Shown: piece after piece, positions 7,402-15,412 of the stretch
Layout of the letters: each line of letters opens with the position of its first letter
How positions within the stretch are numbered: the stretch's first letter is position 1
Virus record (IMG/VR): IMGVR_UViG_3300010430_000428
Span: 1 to 24,896 of that record
Origin: a virus
Reading direction: 5' to 3' (one strand)
DNA: 24,896 nucleotides
Position numbers and translations under genes: made by a program
Notes under the pieces: generated by a model
Databases searched by the model: none
Told to the model about the DNA's origin: nothing
Seen by the model: only the letters and a program-made list of their open reading frames with translations

Positions 7402-8159
7402 TGGCCGAACAATCCAAAATCCTTTTCGAATCCAGGTTTAACGACGCGACGCCGGCGGCGAGCTCGACGGCGACGGGGTTCGACGTGCTTAACCTGATCG
7501 ATTACCGATCGTTTTCCTGGTGGAAACCCGCATCGATGCCGGCGACGATTACGGTCGATTGTGGATCCGCCCAGGCGGCGGATTACTGCGCGATTTGGGG
7601 GCACGATCTGAATGCAACCGGGTGCGAGCTCGAGGTCCGCGGAAGTACCGATAATTTTGCAGCGTCCGATGTGCTGGTCGCGTCTGTTACGCCGGCGGAT
7701 GATAAGCCGGTATATTTGCCGTTTGTTTCGGCGTCTTATCGATACTGGCGCATTACTGTAAAGACGGGCACGCCGCCGACAATCGCGATCGCGTTGCTCG
7801 GTGTGCGACTTAGCATTCCGTCCGGCGTGCCGGCCGGGTTCGATCCGATCGGGCGCGATTCGGTCGAGCGTTATAATCGGAGCGTTAACGGGCATCCGCT
7901 CGGCAAGGTAATCGAGTTCGAGGAATGGCAACAGGCGATTACGTTCGAGTTGCTTTCATGGGCCTGGATCCGCTCGACATGGTTGCCGGCCTGGTCGGCG
8001 CACTTGCGGGCGGAGCCGTTTTTGTTTGCCTGGCATCCGGACAGTTATGCGAGCGAATTGCACTTGTGCTCGGTCGATGGAAAGTTTACGACGCCGCATT
8101 CGGCCGGCGCTTTGTGTAGTCTTACCGTCCCGTTGACCGGGTTGGCTTTGGAGGTCTGA
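7401..8159 (+). CDS. tail-tip protein (distal-tail-like) with jelly-roll pattern
   Basis: The 252-residue product starts at an ATG that shares one base with the tape measure stop. The first half has a pattern like a carbohydrate-binding or discoidin-type beta sandwich: F-DVLNLID, then TITVDCGSAQAADYCAIWGH, then a YRYWRITV strand. The second half (about 155-252) is beta-rich with many Trp residues. Position directly behind the tape measure is that of the distal tail or hub-adjacent protein, which links the tube to the tip and often carries sugar-binding domains. I do not recognise a specific named family. Confidence 0.65.
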   Translation: MAEQSKILFESRFNDATPAASSTATGFDVLNLIDYRSFSWWKPASMPATITVDCGSAQAADYCAIWGHDLNATGCELEVRGSTDNFAASDVLVASVTPADDKPVYLPFVSASYRYWRITVKTGTPPTIAIALLGVRLSIPSGVPAGFDPIGRDSVERYNRSVNGHPLGKVIEFEEWQQAITFELLSWAWIRSTWLPAWSAHLRAEPFLFAWHPDSYASELHLCSVDGKFTTPHSAGALCSLTVPLTGLALEV

Positions 8160-10090
8160 TGCCGGTTCGCGTCTTAAGCTATACGCTCGAGCTCGATATC
8201 GATAGATGTAATAACGTTTACGGGAGCGCGCCTTGTACCGCGGCGGGTGCGGCGGGCTCGGAGTGTTATAACACTCGTGCAACGTGCCAGGATCCGGCGA
8301 ATTATGATCCGGGGGTGCATACAATCAAGTTTACGAAACGCGGCTCGCCGATCCCGGCGGGCGAGCTCGTGCGCCCGCTAATCGATGATGTATCGATGGC
8401 GCCGACGGAGATCGATATCGAAACCGGATACGCGCGCCGATCATCGACCGCGATCCGCCTGGCGGACGATACCGGATCGGATATCGATCAGGATCCATAT
8501 CATGCGACGCGCGCAGCGCCGGCGGCCGGGACGTTTTGGGCGCGGTTCCTGGCGCGCAATCCGTACTGGCAAAATCGCACGGCGCGGATCTCGCGGGCGT
8601 TCATCCTGGATGGTGTATGGCAAACGCCGGCGGTCGAGCAATATATTATCGATTCGATTACCGGGCCCGATCGCGCCGGGACGATTCGGGTAACGCTCAA
8701 GGATCCGACCAAGCGCGTCGATCGCACGTTGCTGCCTGGGCCGACGGATGGACGGTTGCAAGCGGATCTAAACGCGGCGGAATTCGCCGGCGTAGTGGTT
8801 TCGGCCGCCGCCTCGACGGTTGTCCTACCGGATGACGCGAGCCCGGTTGACGGGTTCTATGATGATTGCGAGGCGTATATTACGGCGCGAACGGGCGAGG
8901 GGCAGCGACGCATCATTTCGAGTTACGTCGGCGCGACGCGGACGGCAACGCTAACACTCGGATGGACGGTGTTGCCGGATTCGAGCAGTTCGATCGAGAT
9001 CGGTAAGCTTTCGCTCGATGTGGGCTCGGCATATATCGGCCTTTACAAAGATCCGGCGGTGACGGGCAAGCGTGAGTTTGTGGCGATCGGATCCGAGGTT
9101 ATCGAATACGAATCGATTACAGGTTCGGCGCTCGAGTGGGCGGATACGACCAGGCGCGCAAGCTTCGGAACAACGCGCGAGGATCATCGGGCGGATGATG
9201 AGGTGCAGCAATGTTGGGTCCAGATCGAGGAACAATTCGGCGACGTGGCGCAACAGATCCTCGATGATTCCGGGGTTCCGGCGAGCCTGGTTGATGGCGT
9301 GGGGTTTGATGACGAAAACGACAAATGGCTCGGCGATTTGTATCGGGTAACTGTCTGCATTACGGAGCCGACCGACGCGGACGAATTGTTAGAGGAAATG
9401 CTTCCGCTGGCGCACGCGGTTATTTATTGGGATCCGGTTGCGCAAAAAACGAAATTTCGGGTTGTGCTGCCGTCGCGCGTGGTCGCGCACGCCTGGGGGG
9501 ATGATGCCGAGTTGATCGATGGATCCGTCGCCGTGAGTGTGTTGCATGAGTTACGCCGGACGCGGTGGGCGGTTTCGTTTGCGATCCGCGACGTTGCCGG
9601 CGATATCGACGAGCTTGCGAATTTCGAACGGACCGAGCTCGCGATCGAGGCGGACGCGGAAGATCCGTCGCAGTATGGTGACGTGAGGCCGGAATCTCTT
9701 TTCTCGCGCTGGTTTGGCGCCGCCGGTGATATTGCTATGCGCGCCTGGGTCAAGCGTCAATTGATTCTGTACCGCGACGCGCCGCGCGAGGTTTCGTTCG
9801 AGCTCGATCCAAAGGACGCCGGCATCGAGCTCGCAGACTTCGGGACGCTTACAACGGCGTTTATAACTGACGAAACCGGCGCGGCGAAGGCGACGCGGAT
9901 ACTTGTAACCAGGGTCGAGGATCTCGGCAACCGGATCCGGATCCGCGGGCGCACTACAACGTTTGAAAAAAATTACGGGTACATCGCGCCGAACACGGCC
10001 GGCAATCATCCGTCGGATTCGGAATATGCGCACGTTTCGGACAATGCCGGTTTGATGGGCGACGGGTCCGACGCTTATTTAATTATCTAA
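8159..10090 (+). CDS. tail hub / tip protein with N-terminal four-cysteine motif
   Basis: The 643-residue protein starts at an ATG overlapping the previous stop. Its N-terminus has four closely spaced cysteines (C17, C26, C36, C43) in a context CNNVYGSAPC ... ECYNTRATCQD. After a mixed region there are beta-rich modules (about 215-330) and a hub-like C-terminal part with the segments YWDPVAQKTKFRVV and SFELDPKDAGIELADF. Such proteins form the baseplate hub under the tape measure. Lambda gpL, in a comparable place, binds an Fe-S cluster by four cysteines, so a metal or Fe-S site is plausible here, though this is inference. Cysteines further on (e.g. in YDDCEAY and QQCWVQ) are scattered. Confidence 0.7.
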   Translation: MPVRVLSYTLELDIDRCNNVYGSAPCTAAGAAGSECYNTRATCQDPANYDPGVHTIKFTKRGSPIPAGELVRPLIDDVSMAPTEIDIETGYARRSSTAIRLADDTGSDIDQDPYHATRAAPAAGTFWARFLARNPYWQNRTARISRAFILDGVWQTPAVEQYIIDSITGPDRAGTIRVTLKDPTKRVDRTLLPGPTDGRLQADLNAAEFAGVVVSAAASTVVLPDDASPVDGFYDDCEAYITARTGEGQRRIISSYVGATRTATLTLGWTVLPDSSSSIEIGKLSLDVGSAYIGLYKDPAVTGKREFVAIGSEVIEYESITGSALEWADTTRRASFGTTREDHRADDEVQQCWVQIEEQFGDVAQQILDDSGVPASLVDGVGFDDENDKWLGDLYRVTVCITEPTDADELLEEMLPLAHAVIYWDPVAQKTKFRVVLPSRVVAHAWGDDAELIDGSVAVSVLHELRRTRWAVSFAIRDVAGDIDELANFERTELAIEADAEDPSQYGDVRPESLFSRWFGAAGDIAMRAWVKRQLILYRDAPREVSFELDPKDAGIELADFGTLTTAFITDETGAAKATRILVTRVEDLGNRIRIRGRTTTFEKNYGYIAPNTAGNHPSDSEYAHVSDNAGLMGDGSDAYLII

Positions 10091-10099
10091 GGGGCAAAC

Positions 10100-11542
10100 A
10101 TGGCCGCGCCAAGCAAAAACTTTACATCGATTGCGGACGCCGCGATCGATCCGGATTCGCCGATTACGACCGGGCTATTAACACAGATCCGGGATTCGCT
10201 TGTGCATCTCGAGGAATGGTTGGGTCACAGTTTCACGGCCGCGCAGGATCATAATCACGACGGCGTTAATTCCGCGCTTGTGCCGACCGGGCCGAACGCG
10301 CTACGTAATGCAAGCTTCGAGGATAATGAATCCGGGTGGACGTTTACCGATTACTCTGGCGGATCGCACGGCCAGGAATCGGCAAACGATATGCACGGCG
10401 CAAATTCGATGGCGTTTACATCGACGGTGCTCGCGAACGGTGGCGGCTATGCGTTGTCAAGCGAGTTTATTGCGATTGGCGGCTCGATCCGGATTCCTTG
10501 GTCGGTCTGGTTAAAGGGGAGCGTGGCGAATGTATCCGCACGCCTCGAATTGGTTTGGTACGATGATGCGCAGGCGCAAATATCTACCACGTCGGTTGTT
10601 GATTTGACAAACACGCCGACGGCGGCGACGTACTACAGAGGCGATGAAACATCGCCGGCGTCGGCGCGTTTTGTAAAGCTGCGCATTACCGGCGGGGTTC
10701 CGGCCGCGGGAACGGCGACGGGTACGGTTTATTTCGATGGACTATTTCTAGCAAACGAACCCGTGATTATCCAAATTCGTCAAGCGGATCTCGCTACGAC
10801 GACGGGTTCGGTTTCGACGACGGGTTCCGGCCATTTCACATTGCCGGGCGGAACATATGGATTTTATCCGCAGCACTGGCGCAGCGCGACAACCGCATCG
10901 ATCAATGCATGGTTTGTAAATGCTTTTATTGTAAGTACGGCTCCAACAACGTACTTGTATCTAGCTATCACGGGCGGCGGCGGGACGGTTTACTCGCAGC
11001 AAAGATATGTCCAAGCGTCGCCGCCTTACGATCTCGGCAACGGGGAGATTCCATTTTTTGCGTTTGCGGCGGTGGATAGCGCCGGCGATATCATTGGCAC
11101 TTATTGCGCAGAAGATCCGCCCTGGGCGAACAATGGGCCAACGAATACGCGCCCGGATTTCATGCGCGGCAAGGTCGGTTATCAGTGGGCGCCACGTCGC
11201 AAGCTTGATCGGGCGAAGCTTGCCGGGCCTGACGCCGCCGCCGAGCTCGCCGCCTGGCGCAATGAAAAGCGCGTCGCGCGCCCGGTGACGCAGGCAATTA
11301 AAAACGCCGACATGGCGCTAATTCCGCATCCGTTTAGCGGTCAGATTTTGGCCGATGCCGCGGCGATTGTGTTGATCGATCCGGCGGGCTCGGTGCTTGA
11401 AAAGCTACGCGAATTGCAAAGCGACGGCGAAAACGTTTCGGATGTTTTGCACGAGCATTGCCGCGTCGGGAACACGCCAACGGGCGCGAATGCGCCGCCA
11501 GGTGTTATTGCTGCGCCGCTACGGTGGAAGGGTGGCGCGTAA
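10100..11542 (+). CDS. tail fibre or receptor-binding protein candidate
   Basis: The 480-residue protein starts at ATG 10100 with AGGGGC upstream. Residues 1-75 contain DPDSPITTGLLTQIRDSL and DHNHDGVNSALV, a pattern often met at the N-terminus of phage tail proteins that attach to the tail tip. Residues about 80-240 (NASFEDNESGWTF to VYFDGLFLANE) look like a CBM_4_9-type carbohydrate-binding beta sandwich. The C-terminal 150 residues contain a helical linker and an end rich in charged residues. It closes the tail operon before lysis genes. Receptor binding is inferred from domain type and position. Confidence 0.65.
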   Translation: MAAPSKNFTSIADAAIDPDSPITTGLLTQIRDSLVHLEEWLGHSFTAAQDHNHDGVNSALVPTGPNALRNASFEDNESGWTFTDYSGGSHGQESANDMHGANSMAFTSTVLANGGGYALSSEFIAIGGSIRIPWSVWLKGSVANVSARLELVWYDDAQAQISTTSVVDLTNTPTAATYYRGDETSPASARFVKLRITGGVPAAGTATGTVYFDGLFLANEPVIIQIRQADLATTTGSVSTTGSGHFTLPGGTYGFYPQHWRSATTASINAWFVNAFIVSTAPTTYLYLAITGGGGTVYSQQRYVQASPPYDLGNGEIPFFAFAAVDSAGDIIGTYCAEDPPWANNGPTNTRPDFMRGKVGYQWAPRRKLDRAKLAGPDAAAELAAWRNEKRVARPVTQAIKNADMALIPHPFSGQILADAAAIVLIDPAGSVLEKLRELQSDGENVSDVLHEHCRVGNTPTGANAPPGVIAAPLRWKGGA

Positions 11543-11569
11543 GGTTTCAATAAGAAAAAAGGGTTTGCC

Positions 11570-11872
11570 ATGTACGACGATTGGAACGGGAAAGAACGGC
11601 GCGCAGGCGGTGATTTTGGAGCTCGGCGGCGTTGGCGGATTGTTTCCGGTACGGCGTCGGCGCCGTTTGCTTTGTTGGGTGCGTTTTTTTTCCGGCGGCA
11701 TACCGGCCAGGAATTGCCGGACGATGTTTTAATCGCCGTGGTAACGTTAATCGGCGTGATGACTAATCATGTCATTGTGTGTTTTTGGGATGTTCACGAG
11801 CTTGTAAACGCATACGTCGGGCGGCGAGCTCGCGGCAAACGGGAGGCGGAGGATGTTGAAACGGAGAATTGA
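11570..11872 (+). CDS. small membrane protein at the start of the lysis cassette
   Basis: The 100-residue product has an N-terminal NGKERR stretch, one hydrophobic segment at about 24-41 and a second at about 53-73, and a charged C-terminus. Two membrane segments, small size and position immediately upstream of the endolysin fit a holin-like or accessory lysis protein. There is no recognisable family motif. The gene overlaps the endolysin start by 20 bases. AAAAGGG at about 11557-11563 is the likely ribosome site. Confidence 0.6.
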   Translation: MYDDWNGKERRAGGDFGARRRWRIVSGTASAPFALLGAFFFRRHTGQELPDDVLIAVVTLIGVMTNHVIVCFWDVHELVNAYVGRRARGKREAEDVETEN

Positions 11873-12416
11873 CCAGATTGTTATACATTGCACGGCAACG
11901 CCTAACGGGCGCGCGTGCTTTTCGTCCACGATTAACGGATGGCATCGCGATCGAGGTTTCAAGCGTTCGAAAACCTGGCGCAAGCGGCTGAATTTTCAGT
12001 TTGATGCGATCGGTTATCACGGCATTATTCACCATTCCGGCGTTTATCAGTCGGGCCGCCATTTCGACGAGGTTGGCGCGCACGCGCGAGGAAATAACAC
12101 GCACTCGATCGGCCTGGCGATGGTTGGCACGGATCAATTTAATCGCGATCAGTGGCTCGGGCTTCGTTCGGCGGTAACTAATGTGATACAGGCGGCGCTT
12201 GATGGCGTAACGGACAAATATCCGGATCTTGCTAACAGTGTTTACGATACGGTCCAGGCTGCGGCGGATTACAATATCGAGGTGACAGGGCATAGAGATT
12301 TATCGCCGGACGTGGACGGCGACGGGGAGATCGAGCCATTTGAGTGGTTGAAAACGTGCCCAGGTTTTGACGCGGCGGAATGGTTCTATACGGGGATGCG
12401 ATTTGATTTCGATTAG
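11853..12416 (+). CDS. N-acetylmuramoyl-L-alanine amidase (endolysin) with EF-hand-like loop
   Basis: The 187-residue protein is an Amidase_2-type (T7 lysozyme-like) zinc amidase that cuts the bond between muramic acid and the stem peptide. Zinc ligands are H12 (IHCTAT), H147 (GHRDL) and C169 (KTCPGF); Y55 (in GYH) is the conserved catalytic Tyr and K167 the likely second catalytic residue. Between H147 and C169 lies DVDGDGEIEPFE (153-164), which matches a 12-residue EF-hand calcium loop at every ligand position. No signal peptide is seen, so export should need a holin. Two GGAGG motifs precede ATG 11853. Confidence 0.9.
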   Translation: MLKRRIDQIVIHCTATPNGRACFSSTINGWHRDRGFKRSKTWRKRLNFQFDAIGYHGIIHHSGVYQSGRHFDEVGAHARGNNTHSIGLAMVGTDQFNRDQWLGLRSAVTNVIQAALDGVTDKYPDLANSVYDTVQAAADYNIEVTGHRDLSPDVDGDGEIEPFEWLKTCPGFDAAEWFYTGMRFDFD

Positions 12417-12424
12417 GGGGTTTT

Positions 12425-12865
12425 ATGGCTGAATGCATTTCGCGGTTTGTAGGGGTTGGCCTGGTCGCGCTGGTGATCGTGGTAATGTGGTCCAATGGTG
12501 CGTTTGCGCAGGATCCGCAAGCGATAATCCCGGATGAGCTTGTCGGGTGGGTCAACGTGCTGTTGCGGTTTCCGTCCGGGCCGGCCGAGTGGGGTTTTAT
12601 TGTTGCCGGCCTGGTCGGGATGATCGGGCATTGGTACAAGAAAAAGCGACGCGGGGAAACGCACGCGCGCCTGGTCGATCACTTTATCGCCAATTATCCA
12701 AAGTCTACCTTTGCGACGTTGTTTGTTTTCTGGTTTGTGGCGGTGTATCTGCTCGAGGCGGTTGCGATCGCGGCCGCGCATCCAGGGGGGGCGGTTGCGG
12801 TGGGGCTCGCCGTGGGATGGTGGCTCGACTCGATGATTAACAAGGGCGATCCGGGCGCCGTGTGA
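12425..12865 (+). CDS. membrane protein with signal-like N-terminus, holin candidate
   Basis: The 146-residue product opens with a hydrophobic stretch (about 7-28) ending in AFA-QD, which looks like a signal peptidase I site. Further hydrophobic segments lie at about 55-71, 96-117 and 118-137. A basic loop (KKKRR) separates the second and third. Several membrane spans, small size, and position between the amidase and the spanins make it the best holin candidate. The apparent signal peptide is unusual for a holin and could be a membrane anchor that is kept (signal-arrest type). It overlaps the next gene by one base. Confidence 0.65.
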   Translation: MAECISRFVGVGLVALVIVVMWSNGAFAQDPQAIIPDELVGWVNVLLRFPSGPAEWGFIVAGLVGMIGHWYKKKRRGETHARLVDHFIANYPKSTFATLFVFWFVAVYLLEAVAIAAAHPGGAVAVGLAVGWWLDSMINKGDPGAV

Positions 12866-13308
12866 TGTTTTCCGGCCTGGGGATCCGCCTTGCGGTTGTA
12901 GGCGTTGCCATTGCTGCATTTGCGGGGATGGGTCTTTACATTCGGGCACTTCGGGCCGAGCGCGGTGAGCTCGAGCAAGCGTATTTGATAACGGCCGAGG
13001 CCGCCGGCGCGGCCAATGCCGAGCTCGAGCGCGTTGTCGAGGATTCGCGCCGGCTCGACCGGATTCTCGCCGGCCGGGAGCGCGCCCGAGTGGCGCTTGT
13101 GCGCCGAAATGAAAGGTTAACGAATGAGATCCGAACGCTTAAACGCACTTCGCCGGCGGTTCGCGATTGGGCTAATACTCGCGTGCCTGGTGAGCTCGTC
13201 GGGTTGCTCAACGCCTCGAATAGTGACGAAAACCCAAACGATCAAGGTCCGGCCGCCGGCGGCTCTGATGGCGCGCACGCCAGTCCCGCGGATCCGGATC
13301 GAGACTAA
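12865..13308 (+). CDS. i-spanin (Rz-like)
   Basis: ATG 12865 overlaps the previous stop (TGATG); a GTG at 12862 would add one residue but is less likely. The 147-residue protein has one N-terminal membrane segment (about 6-26) then a long heptad-rich coiled coil (about 28-95), then a low-complexity polar tail. This is the inner-membrane spanin architecture: anchored in the cytoplasmic membrane with a periplasmic coiled coil that contacts the outer-membrane partner to fuse the membranes at lysis. An o-spanin frame lies nested inside it in the +1 register, as in lambda Rz/Rz1. Confidence 0.8.
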   Translation: MFSGLGIRLAVVGVAIAAFAGMGLYIRALRAERGELEQAYLITAEAAGAANAELERVVEDSRRLDRILAGRERARVALVRRNERLTNEIRTLKRTSPAVRDWANTRVPGELVGLLNASNSDENPNDQGPAAGGSDGAHASPADPDRD

Positions 13309-13402
13309 CGGGGACCTGGTGGACGCGCTTCAGGCAACCAGGGGCGCGCTAGGTGCCTGTAATGCTGACAAGCGGACTATGCGGGAATGGGTAGAGGATT
13401 GA
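13124..13402 (+). CDS. o-spanin (Rz1-like) lipoprotein, nested and overlapping
   Basis: The 92-residue product starts at ATG 13124 with AAAGG (13112-13116) 7 bases upstream, inside the i-spanin gene and one base off its frame, and runs past its end. It has an Arg-rich n-region, a hydrophobic stretch and SSGC with C28 as the lipidation site; Ser at -3 is not the preferred residue. Behind it come Pro-rich segments (RPPAALMARTPVPRI), as in Rz1 proteins. The lipoprotein would sit in the outer membrane and pair with the i-spanin. Its presence indicates a Gram-negative host. Confidence 0.75.
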   Translation: MRSERLNALRRRFAIGLILACLVSSSGCSTPRIVTKTQTIKVRPPAALMARTPVPRIRIETNGDLVDALQATRGALGACNADKRTMREWVED

Positions 13403-13692
13403 GCGTCTCGGCGACTCTGGCGGCCGTTACGCTTGTTGGCGCCGTTGCGACGGGGGTTTATACCGTCGAATCGCGATATGCGCATACGGAGGCGCTGAGG
13501 GCGTTAGAGGTGCGGGTCGCGCTTGGCGAGTTGAAGCAATTAAGGCGCGACGCGGAGGCCGAGCTTTACCACTACGAACGCCTTTTGCGCCAGGATCCCG
13601 GAAATGCGGAGCTCGAGCGCAAGGTCCGGAAGTGGCGCCGGCGCGCTCGCGAGATCGAGGTCGATATCGAGGCCGAACAGGGGCGGCGATGA
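13387..13692 (+). CDS. small membrane-anchored coiled-coil protein
   Basis: The 101-residue product starts at ATG 13387, overlapping the o-spanin end by 16 bases. A membrane segment at about 7-26 is followed by a strongly charged helical stretch with heptads (about 35-98). It resembles a second i-spanin-like or holin-accessory protein, but no partner or family is evident. Its stop overlaps the next ATG (ATGA), so it belongs to the same transcript. Confidence 0.6.
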   Translation: MGRGLSVSATLAAVTLVGAVATGVYTVESRYAHTEALRALEVRVALGELKQLRRDAEAELYHYERLLRQDPGNAELERKVRKWRRRAREIEVDIEAEQGRR

Positions 13693-14351
13693 GCTCGCCG
13701 GTTTCGGTTTTGTTTGTCCGGGCGCGTAGCGCGTATAAATCTATTACCAGCATCGATGGGCTCGAGATATACGACAAGCGACGCGACGCGCGCACGTTCG
13801 ATTATTCGGGGCCCGTCGTTGCGCATCCGCCTTGTCGCGCGTGGGGTTCCTTGCGGCACTTTGCGAAGCCGGAACCAGGCGAACGCGAGCTCGCGATTTT
13901 TGCGCTTGATGCGGTTCGGCGTTGTGGCGGGGTGCTCGAGCATCCGGCGCGCTCGGGTTTGTGGGATCTTCCGGGGATAGTTACGGAGAAAGGCGCTTAT
14001 TGTCCTGGCGGCCGGGATGCGTTCGGCGGATGGGTGCTGCCGGTTTATCAATGGGATTTTGGCCACCGCGCCCGAAAGGCGTCTATTTTGTATTTCGTTG
14101 GCCTGGAGCCGCGCGACTTGCCGGCGATTCCGATCGCGCTCGGCGAAGCAACGCATACGATCGGTTTATGGTCGGGGCGTGATCGCGCTCGAGCTCGCCC
14201 GGTTTGCAATAAGTCGGAGTTCGAAAAAACTCCGCCGGCGTTCGCGGCCTGGCTCGTCGAGGCGGCCGCGAAATGCAAACCGCCTCGACGTGAGGCCGAG
14301 GTCATTCGCCTTCCGTTAAATGCTGAACGGCATACTTCGCCGCGCATCTGA
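13689..14351 (+). CDS. conserved-type phage protein with PPC and EHP motifs, function unknown
   Basis: ATG 13689 is chosen over 13632 because it overlaps the previous stop and follows AGGGGCGG. The 220-residue protein contains VVAHPPCRAWG (about 42-52), then a KPEPGERELAIFALDAVRR helix, then GGVLEHPA (about 79-86), and further RDAFGGW and an ENxx-like C-terminal half. The order PPC...E-x-P recalls motifs IV and VI of DNA cytosine-5 methyltransferases (PPC and ENV), but no SAM-binding motif I is visible, so a functional enzyme is doubtful. It could equally be an unrelated phage family. The 3' end overlaps by 50 bases the convergent zinc-finger gene at 14302-14484. Confidence 0.7.
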   Translation: MSSPVSVLFVRARSAYKSITSIDGLEIYDKRRDARTFDYSGPVVAHPPCRAWGSLRHFAKPEPGERELAIFALDAVRRCGGVLEHPARSGLWDLPGIVTEKGAYCPGGRDAFGGWVLPVYQWDFGHRARKASILYFVGLEPRDLPAIPIALGEATHTIGLWSGRDRARARPVCNKSEFEKTPPAFAAWLVEAAAKCKPPRREAEVIRLPLNAERHTSPRI

Positions 14352-14484
14352 GAGTGCAAAATTTTCCTGATCTGTCCGTATAGTGCAAATCAAGGCTGCG
14401 GGCTGGCATGTCCGGGCGACTTTTTAGAAACGCTCGGAAACGCCGACCGCATACAATGCACTGATGACGACGTTGTGGCTTCAC
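14302..14484 (-). CDS. small zinc-finger protein
   Basis: The 60-residue product starts at a GTG (minus strand, 14484) that overlaps the preceding stop in a GTGA junction. It has C9-x2-C12 and C43-x3-C47, with FCTLRCAAKYA resembling TRASH/MYM-type zinc knuckles. It would be the last gene of the minus-strand operon, and its end overlaps the plus-strand gene ending at 14351. Metal binding is likely from the pattern; target (DNA, RNA or protein) is unknown. Confidence 0.6.
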   Translation of the reverse strand: MKPQRRHQCIVCGRRFRAFLKSRPDMPARSLDLHYTDRSGKFCTLRCAAKYAVQHLTEGE

Positions 14485-14714
14485 TGCGATTGAAAACGAA
14501 AAACACGCGAATAACCGGGCGAGTCAGGATTGGCAATCCCGTCGAACGTGCAAGCGTTTAACTGGAAATATCCATGTGATTTGGCGATGTCTACCGCTCC
14601 GATCGGGTTGGGCGCTTGCACCGCGAGGTGCTCAATGTTGCCGTGGAACCCGCATACCTTGAACGTGTCGCTTTTCTTGGTGCTAACTGTCAGATCGTAA
14701 TAGTGCATCTTCAT
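14481..14714 (-). CDS. small hypothetical protein
   Basis: The 77-residue product starts at ATG (minus, 14714) behind AGGGAG. It begins with a beta-like MHYYDLTVST segment, then has a helix around VDIAKSHGYFQL. I do not recognise it. The composition differs somewhat from neighbouring late genes (more Asn, His, Phe). It sits in a tight operon with 5 bases to the preceding gene and a GTGA overlap with the following gene. Confidence 0.7.
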   Translation of the reverse strand: MKMHYYDLTVSTKKSDTFKVCGFHGNIEHLAVQAPNPIGAVDIAKSHGYFQLNACTFDGIANPDSPGYSRVFRFQSQ

Positions 14715-14719
14715 TCTCC

Positions 14720-15118
14720 CTAGTGGGGTTTGTTGGGCTCGCCCGAGTTATTAACCTGGCGCTCGAGCTTGATAATTTTGTCGAGGCGTTTAAATAGTTC
14801 GACCGCCTGTTGTTCCCGCAAGATCCATCCTGGATCCGATGCTAGTCCGGGCATTAAGCTTACGCGCTGGCGGATCATCGAGAGCAGATTGAGGGCGCGT
14901 TGGGTGACGAGCGCGCTCCGCTCGGTTTGCCGGGCGAGGGCGATGATAACGGCCATCTCGTCATGTTTGAGGATCTCGCCGGATATCCGTCGCTTTGCCA
15001 GCGCGAGCACGCAATCGCCTGTTAGCAATGCGCCGGCGTCCTGGATTTTTTTCTCGAGCTCGAGTTGTGCGGCGTCGAGCTCGGCGCTTGCCTGGAAGTT
15101 TTTCTCGGTGTTATTCAT
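14720..15118 (-). CDS. helical hypothetical protein of the minus-strand operon
   Basis: I start the gene at minus 15118 (MNNTEKN) because AAAGGA lies just upstream and a longer frame to 15205 would overlap the preceding gene and adds an Arg/Ser-rich shadow. The 132-residue product is almost entirely helical, with heptad-like patterns in the first 35 residues and again near the end. No family is recognised. An accessory or regulatory role is only guessed from its operon. Confidence 0.75.
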   Translation of the reverse strand: MNNTEKNFQASAELDAAQLELEKKIQDAGALLTGDCVLALAKRRISGEILKHDEMAVIIALARQTERSALVTQRALNLLSMIRQRVSLMPGLASDPGWILREQQAVELFKRLDKIIKLERQVNNSGEPNKPH

Positions 15119-15131
15119 GGTTTGAGTTCCT

Positions 15132-15407
15132 TTACAGTGTGAGATAGAGCGCGCCGACCGCGATCGCGGCGGCGGCGATGAACGCGGCAGACAAAGCGCG
15201 TTCACGTTTGGTAACGGCGGGGCGGCCGGTGACGATCGCCGGGCGCACGTAATACGGATCCGGATTATTGAACCGAGGGCGCCGGTTGTGGGTTCGCCGG
15301 ATTACGCGATCGACGGAGAAAACCGCGCACATTAAAAAACCGATGTAGAAACCGCCGAGAAAAAACCCAAGGGCGCCGCAGATCAATACGTATATCGGGA
15401 GCGTCAT
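15132..15407 (-). CDS. small membrane protein with two spans
   Basis: The 91-residue product has a hydrophobic N-terminal stretch (about 4-30) rich in Gly and Phe, a basic central part with NRRPRFNNPDPYYVRP, and a second hydrophobic segment (about 70-90) at the very end. GAAAGG lies about 10 bases before ATG (minus, 15407). It is not recognised; membrane location is inferred from hydropathy. Being early-operon encoded it may act at the host envelope, for example in superinfection exclusion, but nothing in sequence proves this. Confidence 0.65.
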   Translation of the reverse strand: MTLPIYVLICGALGFFLGGFYIGFLMCAVFSVDRVIRRTHNRRPRFNNPDPYYVRPAIVTGRPAVTKRERALSAAFIAAAAIAVGALYLTL

Positions 15408-15412
15408 TTCTG

